Shown here piece after piece: positions 8,281 through 15,923 of a DNA stretch of 64,000 nt. The notes below the pieces were generated by a model. It had not been told where the DNA came from, ran no database searches, and worked only from the letters and a program-made list of their open reading frames with translations. Every line of letters starts with the position of its first letter. Within the stretch, counting starts at the first letter, position 1. Position numbers and translations under genes: made by a program. The stretch is from Microtetraspora glauca (lineage in GTDB: Bacteria > Actinomycetota > Actinomycetes > Streptomycetales > Streptomycetaceae), in assembly GCA_000721275.1 (NCBI GenBank), contig JOFO01000006.1:167012-231011 (forward strand), in the 5' to 3' direction.

Positions 8281-8461
8281 GCCGCCCAGGGTAGGTCAGG
8301 GGTGCCCGTCCAGGTCAGGGCGGTGTCGCCGTCAGTGGTCCATACCCATGACGGGGGAGGCGACGCGGGCCGAAGTGCTGGCGGACGTCCGGCCGAGCCG
8401 GGATAGTGGGCCCGCGCAGCCCGCCCGATCGCCGTTCCGTCCTCGACTGGGGGTCCTCGCC

Positions 8462-9829
8462 ATGCCCGGATCAGCCTCACGCCGGACCGTCCTCGCCGCG
8501 GCGCTCGCGGCCGCCGCCGGCACGGCCGCGGCCGGAGCCGCACCCGCCTCGGCCTCCGAACCCGGCGGTACGGAGGAGGGGGCCGGCCCGTCGGCCTCCG
8601 CGACCGTCGCCAACCGCTTCTGGTCGACGTACACCGACTGGCGGTCCGGGGACGCCGAGGGCACCCGGGCCGTCGCCGGGTACCGCCCGGGCCTGGTCCT
8701 GGACGCCCCCGTGGGCCGTACCGACTACACCGACCCGCACACCGGCCGCACCTCCGCCTGGGAGTACGCCCGCTGGACCTCGCCCGCGCACACCCCGGCG
8801 GTGCCCGCGACCGAGGTGATCGCCTCCTGGAACGCCCGCACGCCGGCCGGCACCTGGCTGCAGGTGGAGCTCTCCGGCACGTACGGGGACGGGACCGGGA
8901 CGCCGTGGTTCGTGATGGGCCGCTGGGCCTCGGGCGACGGCGACATCAAGCGCACCTCGGTCGACGACCAGACGGACGGCCGGAGCACCGTCTGGACGGA
9001 CACCTTCGCGGTGGACGATCCGGCGAGCGGCCTCCGGCTCGTCGCGTACCGCCTCCGGCTGACCCTCTACCGCCGTCCGGGCACGTCGCTCACGCCCACG
9101 GTGTGGCGGGTCGGCGCGATGGCGTCGGACGTCCCGGACCGGTTCACGGTCCCGGCCTCCGTGCCCGGCCTCGCCCGCGAACTGGCGGTGCCCCGCTACT
9201 CGCAGAACACCCACATCGGCCAGTACCCCGAATACGACAACGGCGGCGAGGCGTGGTGCAGTCCGACCTCCTCGCAGATGATCGTCGAGTACTGGGGCCG
9301 CGGCCCGTCCGCCGACGACCTGGCCTGGGTGAATCCGGACTTCGCCGACCCGCAGGTCTGCCACGCGGCCCGCTTCACCTACGACCACCAGTACTCCGGC
9401 TGCGGGAACTGGCCCTTCAACGCCGCCTACGCGGCCTCGTACCCCGACCTGAACGCGGTGGTGACCCGGCTCCGCTCGCTCACCGACCTGGAGACCCTGA
9501 TCTGGGCCGGCATCCCGGCCATCACCTCCCAGTCCTTCCGCGCGGAGGAGCTGACCGGCGCCGGGTACGGCACCTCCGGCCACCTCATGACGGTGATCGG
9601 CTTCACCGCCGACGGCGACGTGATCGCCAACGACCCGGCCTCTCCGACCAACGAGGCCGTTCGCCGGGTCTACCGGCGCCGCGAGTGGGAGAACGTCTGG
9701 CTGCGGACGAAGCGGTACAACGCGAGCGGGAAAGTGGTGTCGGGCACAGGAGGGGTCTGCTACCTGTACTTCCCCGACCGGCCGACTCCCGCGCAGCGCA
9801 AGGCACTTGGGGCCGTCGGGGTGCTCTGA
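8462..9829 (+). CDS. Secreted peptidase C39-like protein (Tat signal)
   Basis: A 455-residue exported protein. The N-terminus SASRRTVLAAALAAAAGTAAAGAAPASA is a twin-arginine signal peptide with a likely AxA cleavage site. The C-terminal half is a C39-like papain-fold domain. The probable catalytic Cys lies in NGGEAWCSPTSSQMIVEYWG (about residue 265) and the His in GYGTSGHLMTVIGF (about 373). The middle segment (FWSTYTDWRSGDAEGTRAVAG and on) resembles the accessory region of actinobacterial peptidase C39 family proteins. ATG 8462 is chosen because the signal peptide starts there. Substrate is unknown; the gene appears monocistronic. Confidence 0.9.
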   Translation: MPGSASRRTVLAAALAAAAGTAAAGAAPASASEPGGTEEGAGPSASATVANRFWSTYTDWRSGDAEGTRAVAGYRPGLVLDAPVGRTDYTDPHTGRTSAWEYARWTSPAHTPAVPATEVIASWNARTPAGTWLQVELSGTYGDGTGTPWFVMGRWASGDGDIKRTSVDDQTDGRSTVWTDTFAVDDPASGLRLVAYRLRLTLYRRPGTSLTPTVWRVGAMASDVPDRFTVPASVPGLARELAVPRYSQNTHIGQYPEYDNGGEAWCSPTSSQMIVEYWGRGPSADDLAWVNPDFADPQVCHAARFTYDHQYSGCGNWPFNAAYAASYPDLNAVVTRLRSLTDLETLIWAGIPAITSQSFRAEELTGAGYGTSGHLMTVIGFTADGDVIANDPASPTNEAVRRVYRRREWENVWLRTKRYNASGKVVSGTGGVCYLYFPDRPTPAQRKALGAVGVL

Positions 9830-9904
9830 GCGGGCCCCGGGGCGGGCGGGGGTGTGAGGGACGTCTCTGGCCGGGTGCCGGGCGCGTGCCTCATCGTGGT
9901 GGCC

Positions 9905-10060
9905 ATGAGCGCCACCACCACCTCCGCCGGCCGTCTCCTCACGCGCACCCGCACGGGCGGCCCCCAGGACGACCGCGGTCCCGAGCTGCTGGAGCACGTC
10001 CTCGGCTGGACCCTCGTCGTCCTTCTCGCCGTCCTCGTCACCCGCGCGGGTCTCATGTGA
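9905..10060 (+). CDS. SCO1431-family small membrane protein
   Basis: A 51-residue protein, MSATTTSAGRL at its start, then a short polar part with GPELLEHVLG and one membrane helix (WTLVVLLAVLVTRAGL) ending at the C-terminus. Length and pattern match the small family named after SCO1431 in Streptomyces, whose function is unknown. The ATG 9905 is preferred to an in-frame GTG at 9854 because the extra N-terminus has no family likeness. It lies between the C39 peptidase and a convergent hypothetical gene 12 bases beyond its stop. Confidence 0.75.
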   Translation: MSATTTSAGRLLTRTRTGGPQDDRGPELLEHVLGWTLVVLLAVLVTRAGLM

Positions 10061-10072
10061 CCCGGCGGGCGG

Positions 10073-10498
10073 TCAGCGTCCCCGCACCGGCGCGACCAGG
10101 GTGCCGCTGACCCGCACGGTCCGGTCGGCCCAGACGGGCCCCGCGGCGAGCCGGGTCCACTCGGCGTCCCGGTGCCCGGGCACCGTCCGCCCCTGGCTGG
10201 CCCAGAGCGCGTGCAGCGCCTGGTAGATCGGCGGGTCCGGGTGGACCTGCACGGGCACCGGCGCGGGCAGCGGAGCCGGTACGGGAGCGGGCGCCGCGAC
10301 CAGCGTGGGCACCGGCGCGGCGGGCGCCGGCACGGCCGCCGGAGCGGGGGTGTCCCCGGGCGCCGGCGGAGGGCCGTCGGGGGCCGGGGCGGGCGCGGCC
10401 GTCCCGCCCGGAATCCGGTGCGGAACCGATTCTTCACCGCGCGGTTCGGTCTGCCGATGCCGACCGACTCCGCTGGATGGGGAGTACAGCGTGATCAT
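10073..10498 (-). CDS. Hypothetical Pro/Ala-rich protein
   Basis: A 141-residue protein of unknown function. Residues about 30-85 are a Pro/Ala/Val low-complexity stretch. The conserved-looking part is the C-terminus: PIYQALHALWASQGRTVPGHRDAEWTRLAAGPVW, then TVRVSGTLVAPVRGR. No signal peptide or membrane helix is evident. It converges on the small membrane gene to its left. I recognise the C-terminal motif as a recurring Streptomyces hypothetical but can assign no role. Confidence 0.7.
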   Translation of the reverse strand: MITLYSPSSGVGRHRQTEPRGEESVPHRIPGGTAAPAPAPDGPPPAPGDTPAPAAVPAPAAPVPTLVAAPAPVPAPLPAPVPVQVHPDPPIYQALHALWASQGRTVPGHRDAEWTRLAAGPVWADRTVRVSGTLVAPVRGR

Positions 10499-10576
10499 GC
10501 CCGGACCAACGCGCCCCGCCCCCGCCGGGTCACCGCCGGACGGATTCGGGCGCCAGTTCGCCCCTTACCCGGCGCC

Positions 10577-10606
10577 CGGCGGTCGCGCGCCGGCGCGCGA
10601 CCGCCG
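10577..10606 (-). terminator. 14-bp perfect inverted repeat downstream of 10622-10990
   Basis: CGGCGGTCGCGCGC (10577-10590) is followed after two bases by its exact complement (10593-10606). It lies 16 bases past the stop of the minus-strand gene ending at 10622 and is the likely terminator. Confidence 0.7.
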
Positions 10607-10621
10607 ACCCCGGACCGGGAC

Positions 10622-10990
10622 TCAGGCCGCGCGGCGCAGCTGCGTCGCGCGGATCGGCCGCGAGCCGGGGCCGCCGATGTGCGAGAACGGCTGCGTGCGC
10701 CAGTCCAGACCCTGCGGCAGCGTCAGCAGCAGCGCGGTGTCCTGCTCCTGGACGCCCGCCTCCTCGTCGGCGGAGTCGGCCTCGGCGGCGGGCCGTCCGG
10801 TGCCCGGGCAGACCGTGAGCGTGAAGGGGTTCCAGGGGGACGGGCACAGCGCGTGCTCGGGCAGCGCGTCCTCGTCCGCCAGCAGGGCGATCGGCTGATC
10901 GCACTCCGGGCAGATCACCCGGAACATCTCGAACGTGTCGTACGCGTCGAACTCATCGGACGTGTCGACGGAATCAACGGGCTCCAGCAT
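10622..10990 (-). CDS. Hypothetical acidic protein with CxxC motif
   Basis: A 122-residue acidic protein. VICPECDQPIALL provides a CxxC pair, with further Cys in ALCPSP and LTVCPGTG, so a structural zinc is plausible. The C-terminus reads ALLLTLPQGLDWRTQPFSHIGG. Start ATG 10990 is preferred over the long upstream frame since it has a strong site (GAGGGGGAG). It is divergent from the Lrp-type gene at 11214. I do not recognise a characterised family. Confidence 0.75.
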   Translation of the reverse strand: MLEPVDSVDTSDEFDAYDTFEMFRVICPECDQPIALLADEDALPEHALCPSPWNPFTLTVCPGTGRPAAEADSADEEAGVQEQDTALLLTLPQGLDWRTQPFSHIGGPGSRPIRATQLRRAA

Positions 10991-11213
10991 GGAGAACTCC
11001 CCCTCGGACAGGTCGGCCGGTACTGTGCGGCCGGGACCACAGCAAGCCCTTCCCATGCGGGCGTCCGCATAACCGTGCGCGGGCCGCCGAGCACCGGCCA
11101 GGCCTGTGGCGTTCGTCACATGCCGGTCGCAGGTGCCCCGCGGCGGCCGATAGCGGTGCATACGGCCCGCACCCGGCTGGGCCCGGGACCCTTCGGCGCA
11201 ATAGGGTCGGCGC

Positions 11214-11654
11214 ATGGAGGAGCTGGATCGTCAGATCGTGGAGTTGCTCGTCAAGGACGGGCGCATGAGCTACACCGACCTGGGCAAGGCCACCGGCCTG
11301 TCCACGTCGGCCGTGCATCAGCGCGTCCGCCGGCTGGAGCAGCGCGGTGTCATCCGGGGCTATGCCGCCGTCGTCGACCCCGAGGCGGTGGGTCTGCCGC
11401 TGACGGCCTTCATCTCGGTCAAACCCTTCGACCCCAGCGCCCCCGACGACACCCCCGACCGGCTCGCCGACATCCCCGAGATCGAGGCGTGCCACAGCGT
11501 CGCCGGTGACGAGAACTACATCCTCAAGGTCCGTGTGGCCACACCGCTGGAGCTGGAGCACCTGCTCAGCCGCATCCGCTCCCAGGCGCACGTCTCCAGC
11601 CGCACCACCGTCGTCCTGTCCACCCCGTACGAAGCCAGGCCGCCGCGCATTTAG
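11214..11654 (+). CDS. Lrp/AsnC-family transcriptional regulator
   Basis: A 146-residue regulator of standard family length. The N-terminal winged helix (LDRQIVELLVKDGRMSYTDLGKATGLSTSAVHQRVRRLEQRGVIRGYAAVVDP) matches the AsnC-type HTH. The RAM/ACT ligand-binding domain follows with AFISVKPF and VAGDENYILKVRV. Regulators of this family sense amino acids and act as octamers or higher forms. A TAGGGT hexamer at 11202-11207, six bases before the ATG, indicates a leaderless transcript. The downstream amidohydrolase starts 9 bases after the stop with its own -10-like element. Confidence 0.93.
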   Translation: MEELDRQIVELLVKDGRMSYTDLGKATGLSTSAVHQRVRRLEQRGVIRGYAAVVDPEAVGLPLTAFISVKPFDPSAPDDTPDRLADIPEIEACHSVAGDENYILKVRVATPLELEHLLSRIRSQAHVSSRTTVVLSTPYEARPPRI

Positions 11655-11663
11655 CCTGGTCGC

Positions 11664-13289
11664 ATGAGCGACACCCTGAACTCCGGCGCACACCGCACCG
11701 TGCTCCTGCGCGGTGGAGAAGTCCACAGCCCCGCCGATCCCTTCGCCACCGCCATGGTGGTGGAGCGCGGCCACATCGCCTGGGTGGGCGAGGAGGGCGC
11801 CGCCGACGCCTTCGCCGCCGGCGTGGACGAGGTGATCGACCTGGAGGGCGCGCTCGTCACCCCGGCCTTCGTGGACGCCCACGTCCACACCACGGCCACC
11901 GGCTTCGCCCTCACCGGCCTGGACCTCTCCTCCGCCGCCTCGCTCGCCGAGGCGGCGGAGCTGGTCCGCGCCCACGCCGCCGCCCGACCCGAGGACCGCA
12001 TCCTCATCGGGCACGGCTGGGACGCCTCCCGCTGGCCCGAGCGGCGCGCCCCGCGCCGGGACGAGCTCGACGCGCTGACCGGTGGCCGTCCCCTCTACCT
12101 CACCCGGATCGACGTCCACTCGGCCGTCGTCACCACCGCCCTGCTCGACCTGGTCCCCGGCGTCCGCGGCCTCGACGGCTTCCACGACGGCGAGCCGCTG
12201 ACCGGCGACGCCCACCACGCGGTCCGCGCCGCCGGCTTCGGGGCCGTCTCCGCCCGCCAGCGCACCGAGGCCCAGCGCGCGGCCCGGGCGCACGCCGCGT
12301 CCCTCGGCATCGGCACCCTCCACGAGTGCGGCGGGCCGCGGATCTCCTCCGAGGACGACTTCACCGGTCTGATGGACCTCGCCCGCAGCGAGCCCGGCCC
12401 CCGCGTGGTGGGCTACTGGGCCGACCTCGACATCGAGCGGGCCCGCGCGCTCGGCGCCCTCGGCGCGGCCGGCGACCTCTTCGCCGACGGCTCCCTCGGC
12501 TCGCACACCGCCTGCCTCCACGAGCCGTACGCGGACGCGGCCGGCCGCACCGGCGCCGCCCACCTGGACGCTGCCACGGTCGCCGCCCACGTCGTCGCCT
12601 GCACCGAGGCGGGCCTCCAGGCCGGTTTCCACGCCATCGGCGACGCCGCCGTCAGTGCCGTCGTGGACGGCTTCCGGGCCGCCGCCGACAAGCTCGGCCT
12701 GGCCCGGATCCGGGCCGCCCGGCACCGGGTGGAGCACGCCGAGATGCTCACCCCCGAGACGGTCGCCGCCTTCGCCGAGCTCGGCCTCACCGCCTCCGTC
12801 CAGCCCGCCTTCGACGCCCTCTGGGGCGGCGACGAGGGCATGTACGCCGAGCGCCTGGGCGCCGAGCGGGCCCGCACCCTCAACCCGTACGCGGCCCTGC
12901 TCCGGGCCGGCGTGCCGCTCGCCTTCGGCTCGGACAGCCCGGTCACCCCGCTCGACCCGTGGGGGACCGTCCGGGCCGCCGCCTTCCACCGCACCCCCGA
13001 GCACCGGGTCTCGGTCCGGGCCGCCTTCACCGCCCACACGCGCGGTGGCTGGCGCGCGGTCGGCCGGGACGACGCCGGCGTCCTCGTCCCCGGCGCCCCC
13101 GCCGACTACGCGGTCTGGCGGACCGGCGAGCTGGTCGTCCAGGCCCCCGACGACCGGGTGGCCCGCTGGTCCACCGACCCCCGCTCAGGGACGCCCGGTC
13201 TGCCTGATCTGTCCCCCGGGGTCGAGCTCCCCGTCTGCCTGCGGACCGTGGTGCACGGGCAGACGGTGTTCGTACGGCCGAACGAGTGA
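11664..13289 (+). CDS. Amidohydrolase family protein (YtcJ-like)
   Basis: A 541-residue metal-dependent hydrolase of the amidohydrolase superfamily. Diagnostic parts are AFVDAHVHTTATGF (HxH metal ligands, about residues 70-80), LFADGSLGSHTACL, AGFHAIGDAAVSAVVDGF (His), the RVEHAEML segment and AFGSDSPVTPLDPWGTV (the conserved Asp). This matches the YtcJ/LAF3 subgroup, whose substrates are mostly unknown N-acyl or cyclic amides. TAGCCT at 11652-11657, six bases before the ATG and overlapping the lrp stop, suggests a separate leaderless promoter. Control by the upstream Lrp-type protein is a reasonable guess only. Confidence 0.9.
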   Translation: MSDTLNSGAHRTVLLRGGEVHSPADPFATAMVVERGHIAWVGEEGAADAFAAGVDEVIDLEGALVTPAFVDAHVHTTATGFALTGLDLSSAASLAEAAELVRAHAAARPEDRILIGHGWDASRWPERRAPRRDELDALTGGRPLYLTRIDVHSAVVTTALLDLVPGVRGLDGFHDGEPLTGDAHHAVRAAGFGAVSARQRTEAQRAARAHAASLGIGTLHECGGPRISSEDDFTGLMDLARSEPGPRVVGYWADLDIERARALGALGAAGDLFADGSLGSHTACLHEPYADAAGRTGAAHLDAATVAAHVVACTEAGLQAGFHAIGDAAVSAVVDGFRAAADKLGLARIRAARHRVEHAEMLTPETVAAFAELGLTASVQPAFDALWGGDEGMYAERLGAERARTLNPYAALLRAGVPLAFGSDSPVTPLDPWGTVRAAAFHRTPEHRVSVRAAFTAHTRGGWRAVGRDDAGVLVPGAPADYAVWRTGELVVQAPDDRVARWSTDPRSGTPGLPDLSPGVELPVCLRTVVHGQTVFVRPNE

Positions 13290-13336
13290 TGTGCGGTTGA
13301 CGGCCGCCCGGGTGTACGCACCACGGGTTCGCCCCC

Positions 13337-13388
13337 GACCTGCGGATCTTCCCCTCCGGCCTGCGGTTTCTCGGTAACTCCGCAGGTC
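13337..13388 (+). terminator. 10-bp inverted repeat after the amidohydrolase
   Basis: GACCTGCGGA (13337-13346) pairs perfectly with TCCGCAGGTC (13379-13388) across 32 bases. It sits 48 bases past the amidohydrolase stop and 10 bases before the -35 of the next promoter, so it could be a terminator or an operator. Confidence 0.4.
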
Positions 13389-13397
13389 AAACGAGTG

Positions 13398-13428
13398 TTG
13401 ACAGCCGACCGTCCCGGCCCGGTAGGTT
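13398..13428 (+). promoter_or_regulatory. Candidate promoter TTGACA-N19-TAGGTT
   Basis: A perfect -35 hexamer (TTGACA, 13398-13403) is followed after 19 bases by TAGGTT (13423-13428). Transcription would begin near 13435, leaving about 280 bases of leader before the mannosyltransferase gene. Confidence 0.55.
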
Positions 13429-13429
13429 C

Positions 13430-13712
13430 TCCCGCGTCCACCACAGGACGTCCGACCGGACCACGCCTCCCCGCCGATGCCGACCGCCGCCCGCGCCTCG
13501 GCCGCGAGGGAAGGTTTCACCGGCGGAAGGTGCGACCCGGGTGGGGCCCGGACGTTCAGTAGACAACGGCCTTCGGCCGATCCGCAGCCAGCGGGTCCCG
13601 GGTCGGACCGAAGGACGCCGGGCCCCGCACCGCACCCCGCCCGGTCCGGCGTCGCACGTCTCACACCCCGCAGGACCAGACCACGCCGGAGACCTCGCTA
13701 AGGTGGGGGCCT
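13430..13712 (+). other. Foldable 283-base non-coding stretch before the mannosyltransferase gene
   Basis: No convincing gene lies here; the frames are Arg/Pro-rich. The DNA encodes nested pairings: CGACCCGGG (13533-13541) with CCCGGGTCG (13597-13605), enclosing a UUCG-tetraloop hairpin GGCCTTCGGCC (13568-13578) and CCGC-AGCCA-GCGG (about 13582-13594). A further stem joins GACGCCGG (13614-13621) to CCGGCGTC (about 13648-13655). A strong promoter precedes it at 13398-13428. It may be a regulatory leader or an independent small RNA. It does not match a riboswitch consensus that I know. Confidence 0.35.
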
Positions 13713-14513
13713 GTGTCTGTATCCGAAGGGGCAGTAGTGAACGACGGTGGCGTGAGGCGTTACGGCCCGCTCGGCAAGGCTTTGGTGATCATCCCGACCT
13801 ACAACGAGGCGGACAACATCAGGCCGATCGTCGCGCGCGTACGGGAAGCCGTGCCCGAGGCGCACATCCTCGTCGCCGACGACAACAGCCCCGACGGCAC
13901 CGGCAAGTTCGCCGACGAGCTCGCGGCCGACGACGACCACGTCCACGTCCTGCACCGCAAGGGCAAGGAAGGGCTCGGCGCCGCCTACCTGGCAGGCTTC
14001 CGCTGGGGCATCGACCACGGCTTCGACGTGCTGGTCGAGATGGACGCCGACGGCTCCCACCAGCCCGAGGAACTGCCCCGGCTGCTCACCGCCCTCAAGG
14101 GCGCCGACCTCGTCCTCGGCTCCCGCTGGGTGCCGGGCGGCCGGATCGTGAACTGGCCGAAGTCCCGCGAGTTCATCTCCCGCGGCGGCAGCCTCTACTC
14201 CCGCGTCATGCTCGACGTCCCGATCCGCGACGTCACCGGCGGCTACCGCGCCTTCCGCAAGGAGACCCTGGAGGGCCTGGGCCTGGAGAACGTGGCCTCG
14301 GCCGGCTACTGCTTCCAGGTCGACCTCGCCCGCCGGGCCGTCGCCGCCGGCTTCCACGTCGTCGAGGTCCCCATCACCTTCGTCGAGCGCGAGATCGGCG
14401 ACTCCAAGATGAGCCGCGACATCCTCGTCGAGGCGCTGTGGCGGGTCACCGGCTGGGGCCTCACCGCCCGCGCCGAGAAGGTCGCCAAGCTGGTCGGCCG
14501 CAAGCGCGGCTGA
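13713..14513 (+). CDS. ppm1: Polyprenol monophosphomannose synthase (DPM1-like GT2)
   Basis: A 266-residue family-2 glycosyltransferase that moves mannose from GDP-mannose to polyprenol phosphate, feeding extracytoplasmic protein O-mannosylation and lipoglycan synthesis. Catalytic-domain motifs are VIIPTYNEADNIRPIV, ILVADDNSPDGTG, VEMDADGSHQPEELPRLL (DxD), GSRWVPGG and YRAFRKETLEGLGL with PITFVEREIGDSKMS near the end. There are no C-terminal membrane helices, as in the separate catalytic Ppm/D2-type proteins. GTG 13713 could be leaderless (TAAGGT at 13699-13704); a second GTG at 13737 with GAAGGGG upstream is an equally reasonable start. Confidence 0.92.
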   Translation: MSVSEGAVVNDGGVRRYGPLGKALVIIPTYNEADNIRPIVARVREAVPEAHILVADDNSPDGTGKFADELAADDDHVHVLHRKGKEGLGAAYLAGFRWGIDHGFDVLVEMDADGSHQPEELPRLLTALKGADLVLGSRWVPGGRIVNWPKSREFISRGGSLYSRVMLDVPIRDVTGGYRAFRKETLEGLGLENVASAGYCFQVDLARRAVAAGFHVVEVPITFVEREIGDSKMSRDILVEALWRVTGWGLTARAEKVAKLVGRKRG

Positions 14514-14609
14514 CGCCCGCCCCGCACCACCCGGCCCGGACCGCGCCCGCGGTCCGGGCTGATCCTTTCCTTACGACGTTCCTGCGGCGCGCCAGGCACA
14601 CTGGACCGC

Positions 14610-15206
14610 ATGACGACCGGCGCACCGCCCCCTCACGCACCCAAGCGCTCCCGCGCGCGCACCTTCCTGCCCCTCGGCCTCGCCGCCTGGCTGGTCCTGG
14701 AGATCTGGCTGCTCACCGTCGTGGCGGACGTGGCCGGCGGACTGACCGTGCTGCTGCTCCTCGTCGGCGGCGCCGTCCTCGGCGCCACCGTCGTCAAGCG
14801 GGCCGGCCGGCGGGCCTTCGCAAATCTGAGCTCCACCTTCCAGCAGGCCCAGGCCGCCGCGCAGAGCGGCACGGTCCCGGCCGAGGCCGACCGGAAGGGC
14901 GCCGAGGACCGCAACGGCTTCCTGATGCTGGGCGGCCTGCTGCTCATAATCCCCGGCCTGATCTCCGACGCCGCCGGTCTGCTGCTGCTCGTGCCCCCGG
15001 TCCGCGCCGCCCTCGGGCGCGCCGCGGAGCGGGCCGTCGAGCGCCGGATGGCCGCCGCACCTCCCGGAAGCCTCCAGGACGCCTTCCAGCAGGCTCGCAT
15101 GCACCGCCCGGACGGAAAGGTGGTGCAGGGTGAGGTGATCCGCGACGACGCGCCCCAGGGCCCGTACCGGCCCGGGGACGGGCAGCGCCCGCCGCTGACC
15201 CCCTGA
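14610..15206 (+). CDS. fxsA: FxsA family membrane protein
   Basis: A 198-residue protein. Two N-terminal membrane helices (FLPLGLAAWLVLEIWLLTVV and LTVLLLLVGGAVLGATVVK) and a third hydrophobic segment (NGFLMLGGLLLIIPGLISDAAGLLLLVPPVRAAL) carry the FxsA pattern with its conserved PGLISDAAG. The polar C-terminus ends KVVQGEVIRDD. In E. coli FxsA is an inner-membrane protein whose overproduction relieves F-plasmid exclusion of phage T7; its normal role is unclear. It converges on rbpA across a strong bidirectional terminator. Confidence 0.9.
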   Translation: MTTGAPPPHAPKRSRARTFLPLGLAAWLVLEIWLLTVVADVAGGLTVLLLLVGGAVLGATVVKRAGRRAFANLSSTFQQAQAAAQSGTVPAEADRKGAEDRNGFLMLGGLLLIIPGLISDAAGLLLLVPPVRAALGRAAERAVERRMAAAPPGSLQDAFQQARMHRPDGKVVQGEVIRDDAPQGPYRPGDGQRPPLTP

Positions 15207-15227
15207 CCGGGGGCGTACGGCACGGGA

Positions 15228-15274
15228 ACGCCGAGGGGCCCGGTACACGGATCGTGTACCGGGCCCCTCGGCGT
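15228..15274. terminator. 22-bp perfect hairpin between fxsA and rbpA
   Basis: Bases 15228-15249 pair exactly with 15253-15274 around a 3-base loop. It lies between the convergent stops of fxsA and rbpA and works as a bidirectional terminator by position. Confidence 0.92.
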
Positions 15275-15293
15275 AGCTCTGCCGTGGCGTCCG

Positions 15294-15668
15294 TCAGGCG
15301 GACTTGCGGCTGTCGCGCGGATGCACCGCGATGTTCATGGCGCCGGAGCGCAGGACGGCCAGCCTTTCGGCGAGGACCTCCTCCAGCTCCTCGCGGGTGC
15401 GCCGCTCCATGAGCATGTCCCAGTGCGTACGCGCCGGCTTGCCCTTCTTCTCCTCGGGTCCGTCGCCGTCCACCAGAAGCGCCTGGCTTCCGCAGACCTT
15501 GCATTCCCACTCCGGCGGAATCTCCGCCTCCACCGAGAAGGGCATCTCAAAACGATGGCCCTTCTCGCATGCGTACTCCACGGCCTGGCGCGGGGCCAGA
15601 TCGATGCCGCGGTCGGTCTCGTAGCTGGTCACCACGAGGCGCGTGCCGCGAAGAGCTCGCTCACTCAT
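15294..15668 (-). CDS. rbpA: RNA polymerase-binding protein RbpA
   Basis: A 124-residue RbpA. It binds the RNA polymerase beta' zipper and group 1/2 sigma factors, stabilises open complexes and supports growth and rifampicin tolerance. It begins MSERALRGTRLVVTSYETDRG (core region), then VEYACEKGHRFEMPFSVEAEIPPEWECKVCG, whose Cys pairs bind zinc in the Streptomyces protein. The basic linker and sigma-interacting helix (ARTHWDMLMERRTREELEEVLAERLAVLR) follow. Length and all motifs match S. coelicolor RbpA. A consensus SigR promoter lies upstream at 15730-15755, as known for this gene in S. coelicolor. Confidence 0.98.
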   Translation of the reverse strand: MSERALRGTRLVVTSYETDRGIDLAPRQAVEYACEKGHRFEMPFSVEAEIPPEWECKVCGSQALLVDGDGPEEKKGKPARTHWDMLMERRTREELEEVLAERLAVLRSGAMNIAVHPRDSRKSA

Positions 15669-15729
15669 GAATCGTGCCTCCCGGGCTTGTCGCCCACAGG
15701 ACAGGTGTCGCTGTCGTCGTCATCCGGTC

Positions 15730-15755
15730 AACGTCCGGTCGGCGATAAAGATTCC
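15730..15755 (-). promoter_or_regulatory. SigR-type promoter GGAAT-N18-GTT of rbpA
   Basis: On the minus strand GGAAT (15755-15751) is followed after exactly 18 bases by GTT (15732-15730). This is the full consensus of the Streptomyces thiol-oxidative stress sigma factor SigR. It lies 62 bases before the rbpA ATG. Confidence 0.88.
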
Positions 15756-15815
15756 CGTTCCGGGTCATGCGTCGCCCGTCGTGCCGCCCCTTGTTGTACC
15801 CACCAGTGCCCGTTT

Positions 15816-15841
15816 TGTCACATCCGGCGGCAGATGTGACA
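15816..15841. promoter_or_regulatory. Perfect 9-bp inverted repeat upstream of rbpA
   Basis: TGTCACATC (15816-15824) and GATGTGACA (15833-15841) are exact complements separated by 8 bases. It lies between the end of the minus-strand MFS gene and the rbpA promoter. It could be a weak terminator for the MFS gene, or an operator, since it is less GC-rich than the nearby terminators. Confidence 0.45.
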
Positions 15842-15923
15842 CGGCGTCTTCACCAAAGCAGCACGCAGTAACGGTCCGCCTGGCAGGCCAAACGCGTACA
15901 CTACCGGCCTTTCACTTCCGCGT

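Noticed and set aside
13477..13701. Plus-strand frame of 74 codons before the mannosyltransferase gene
   Set aside because: Arg/Pro-rich composition, no ribosome site, and it spans the predicted RNA stems.
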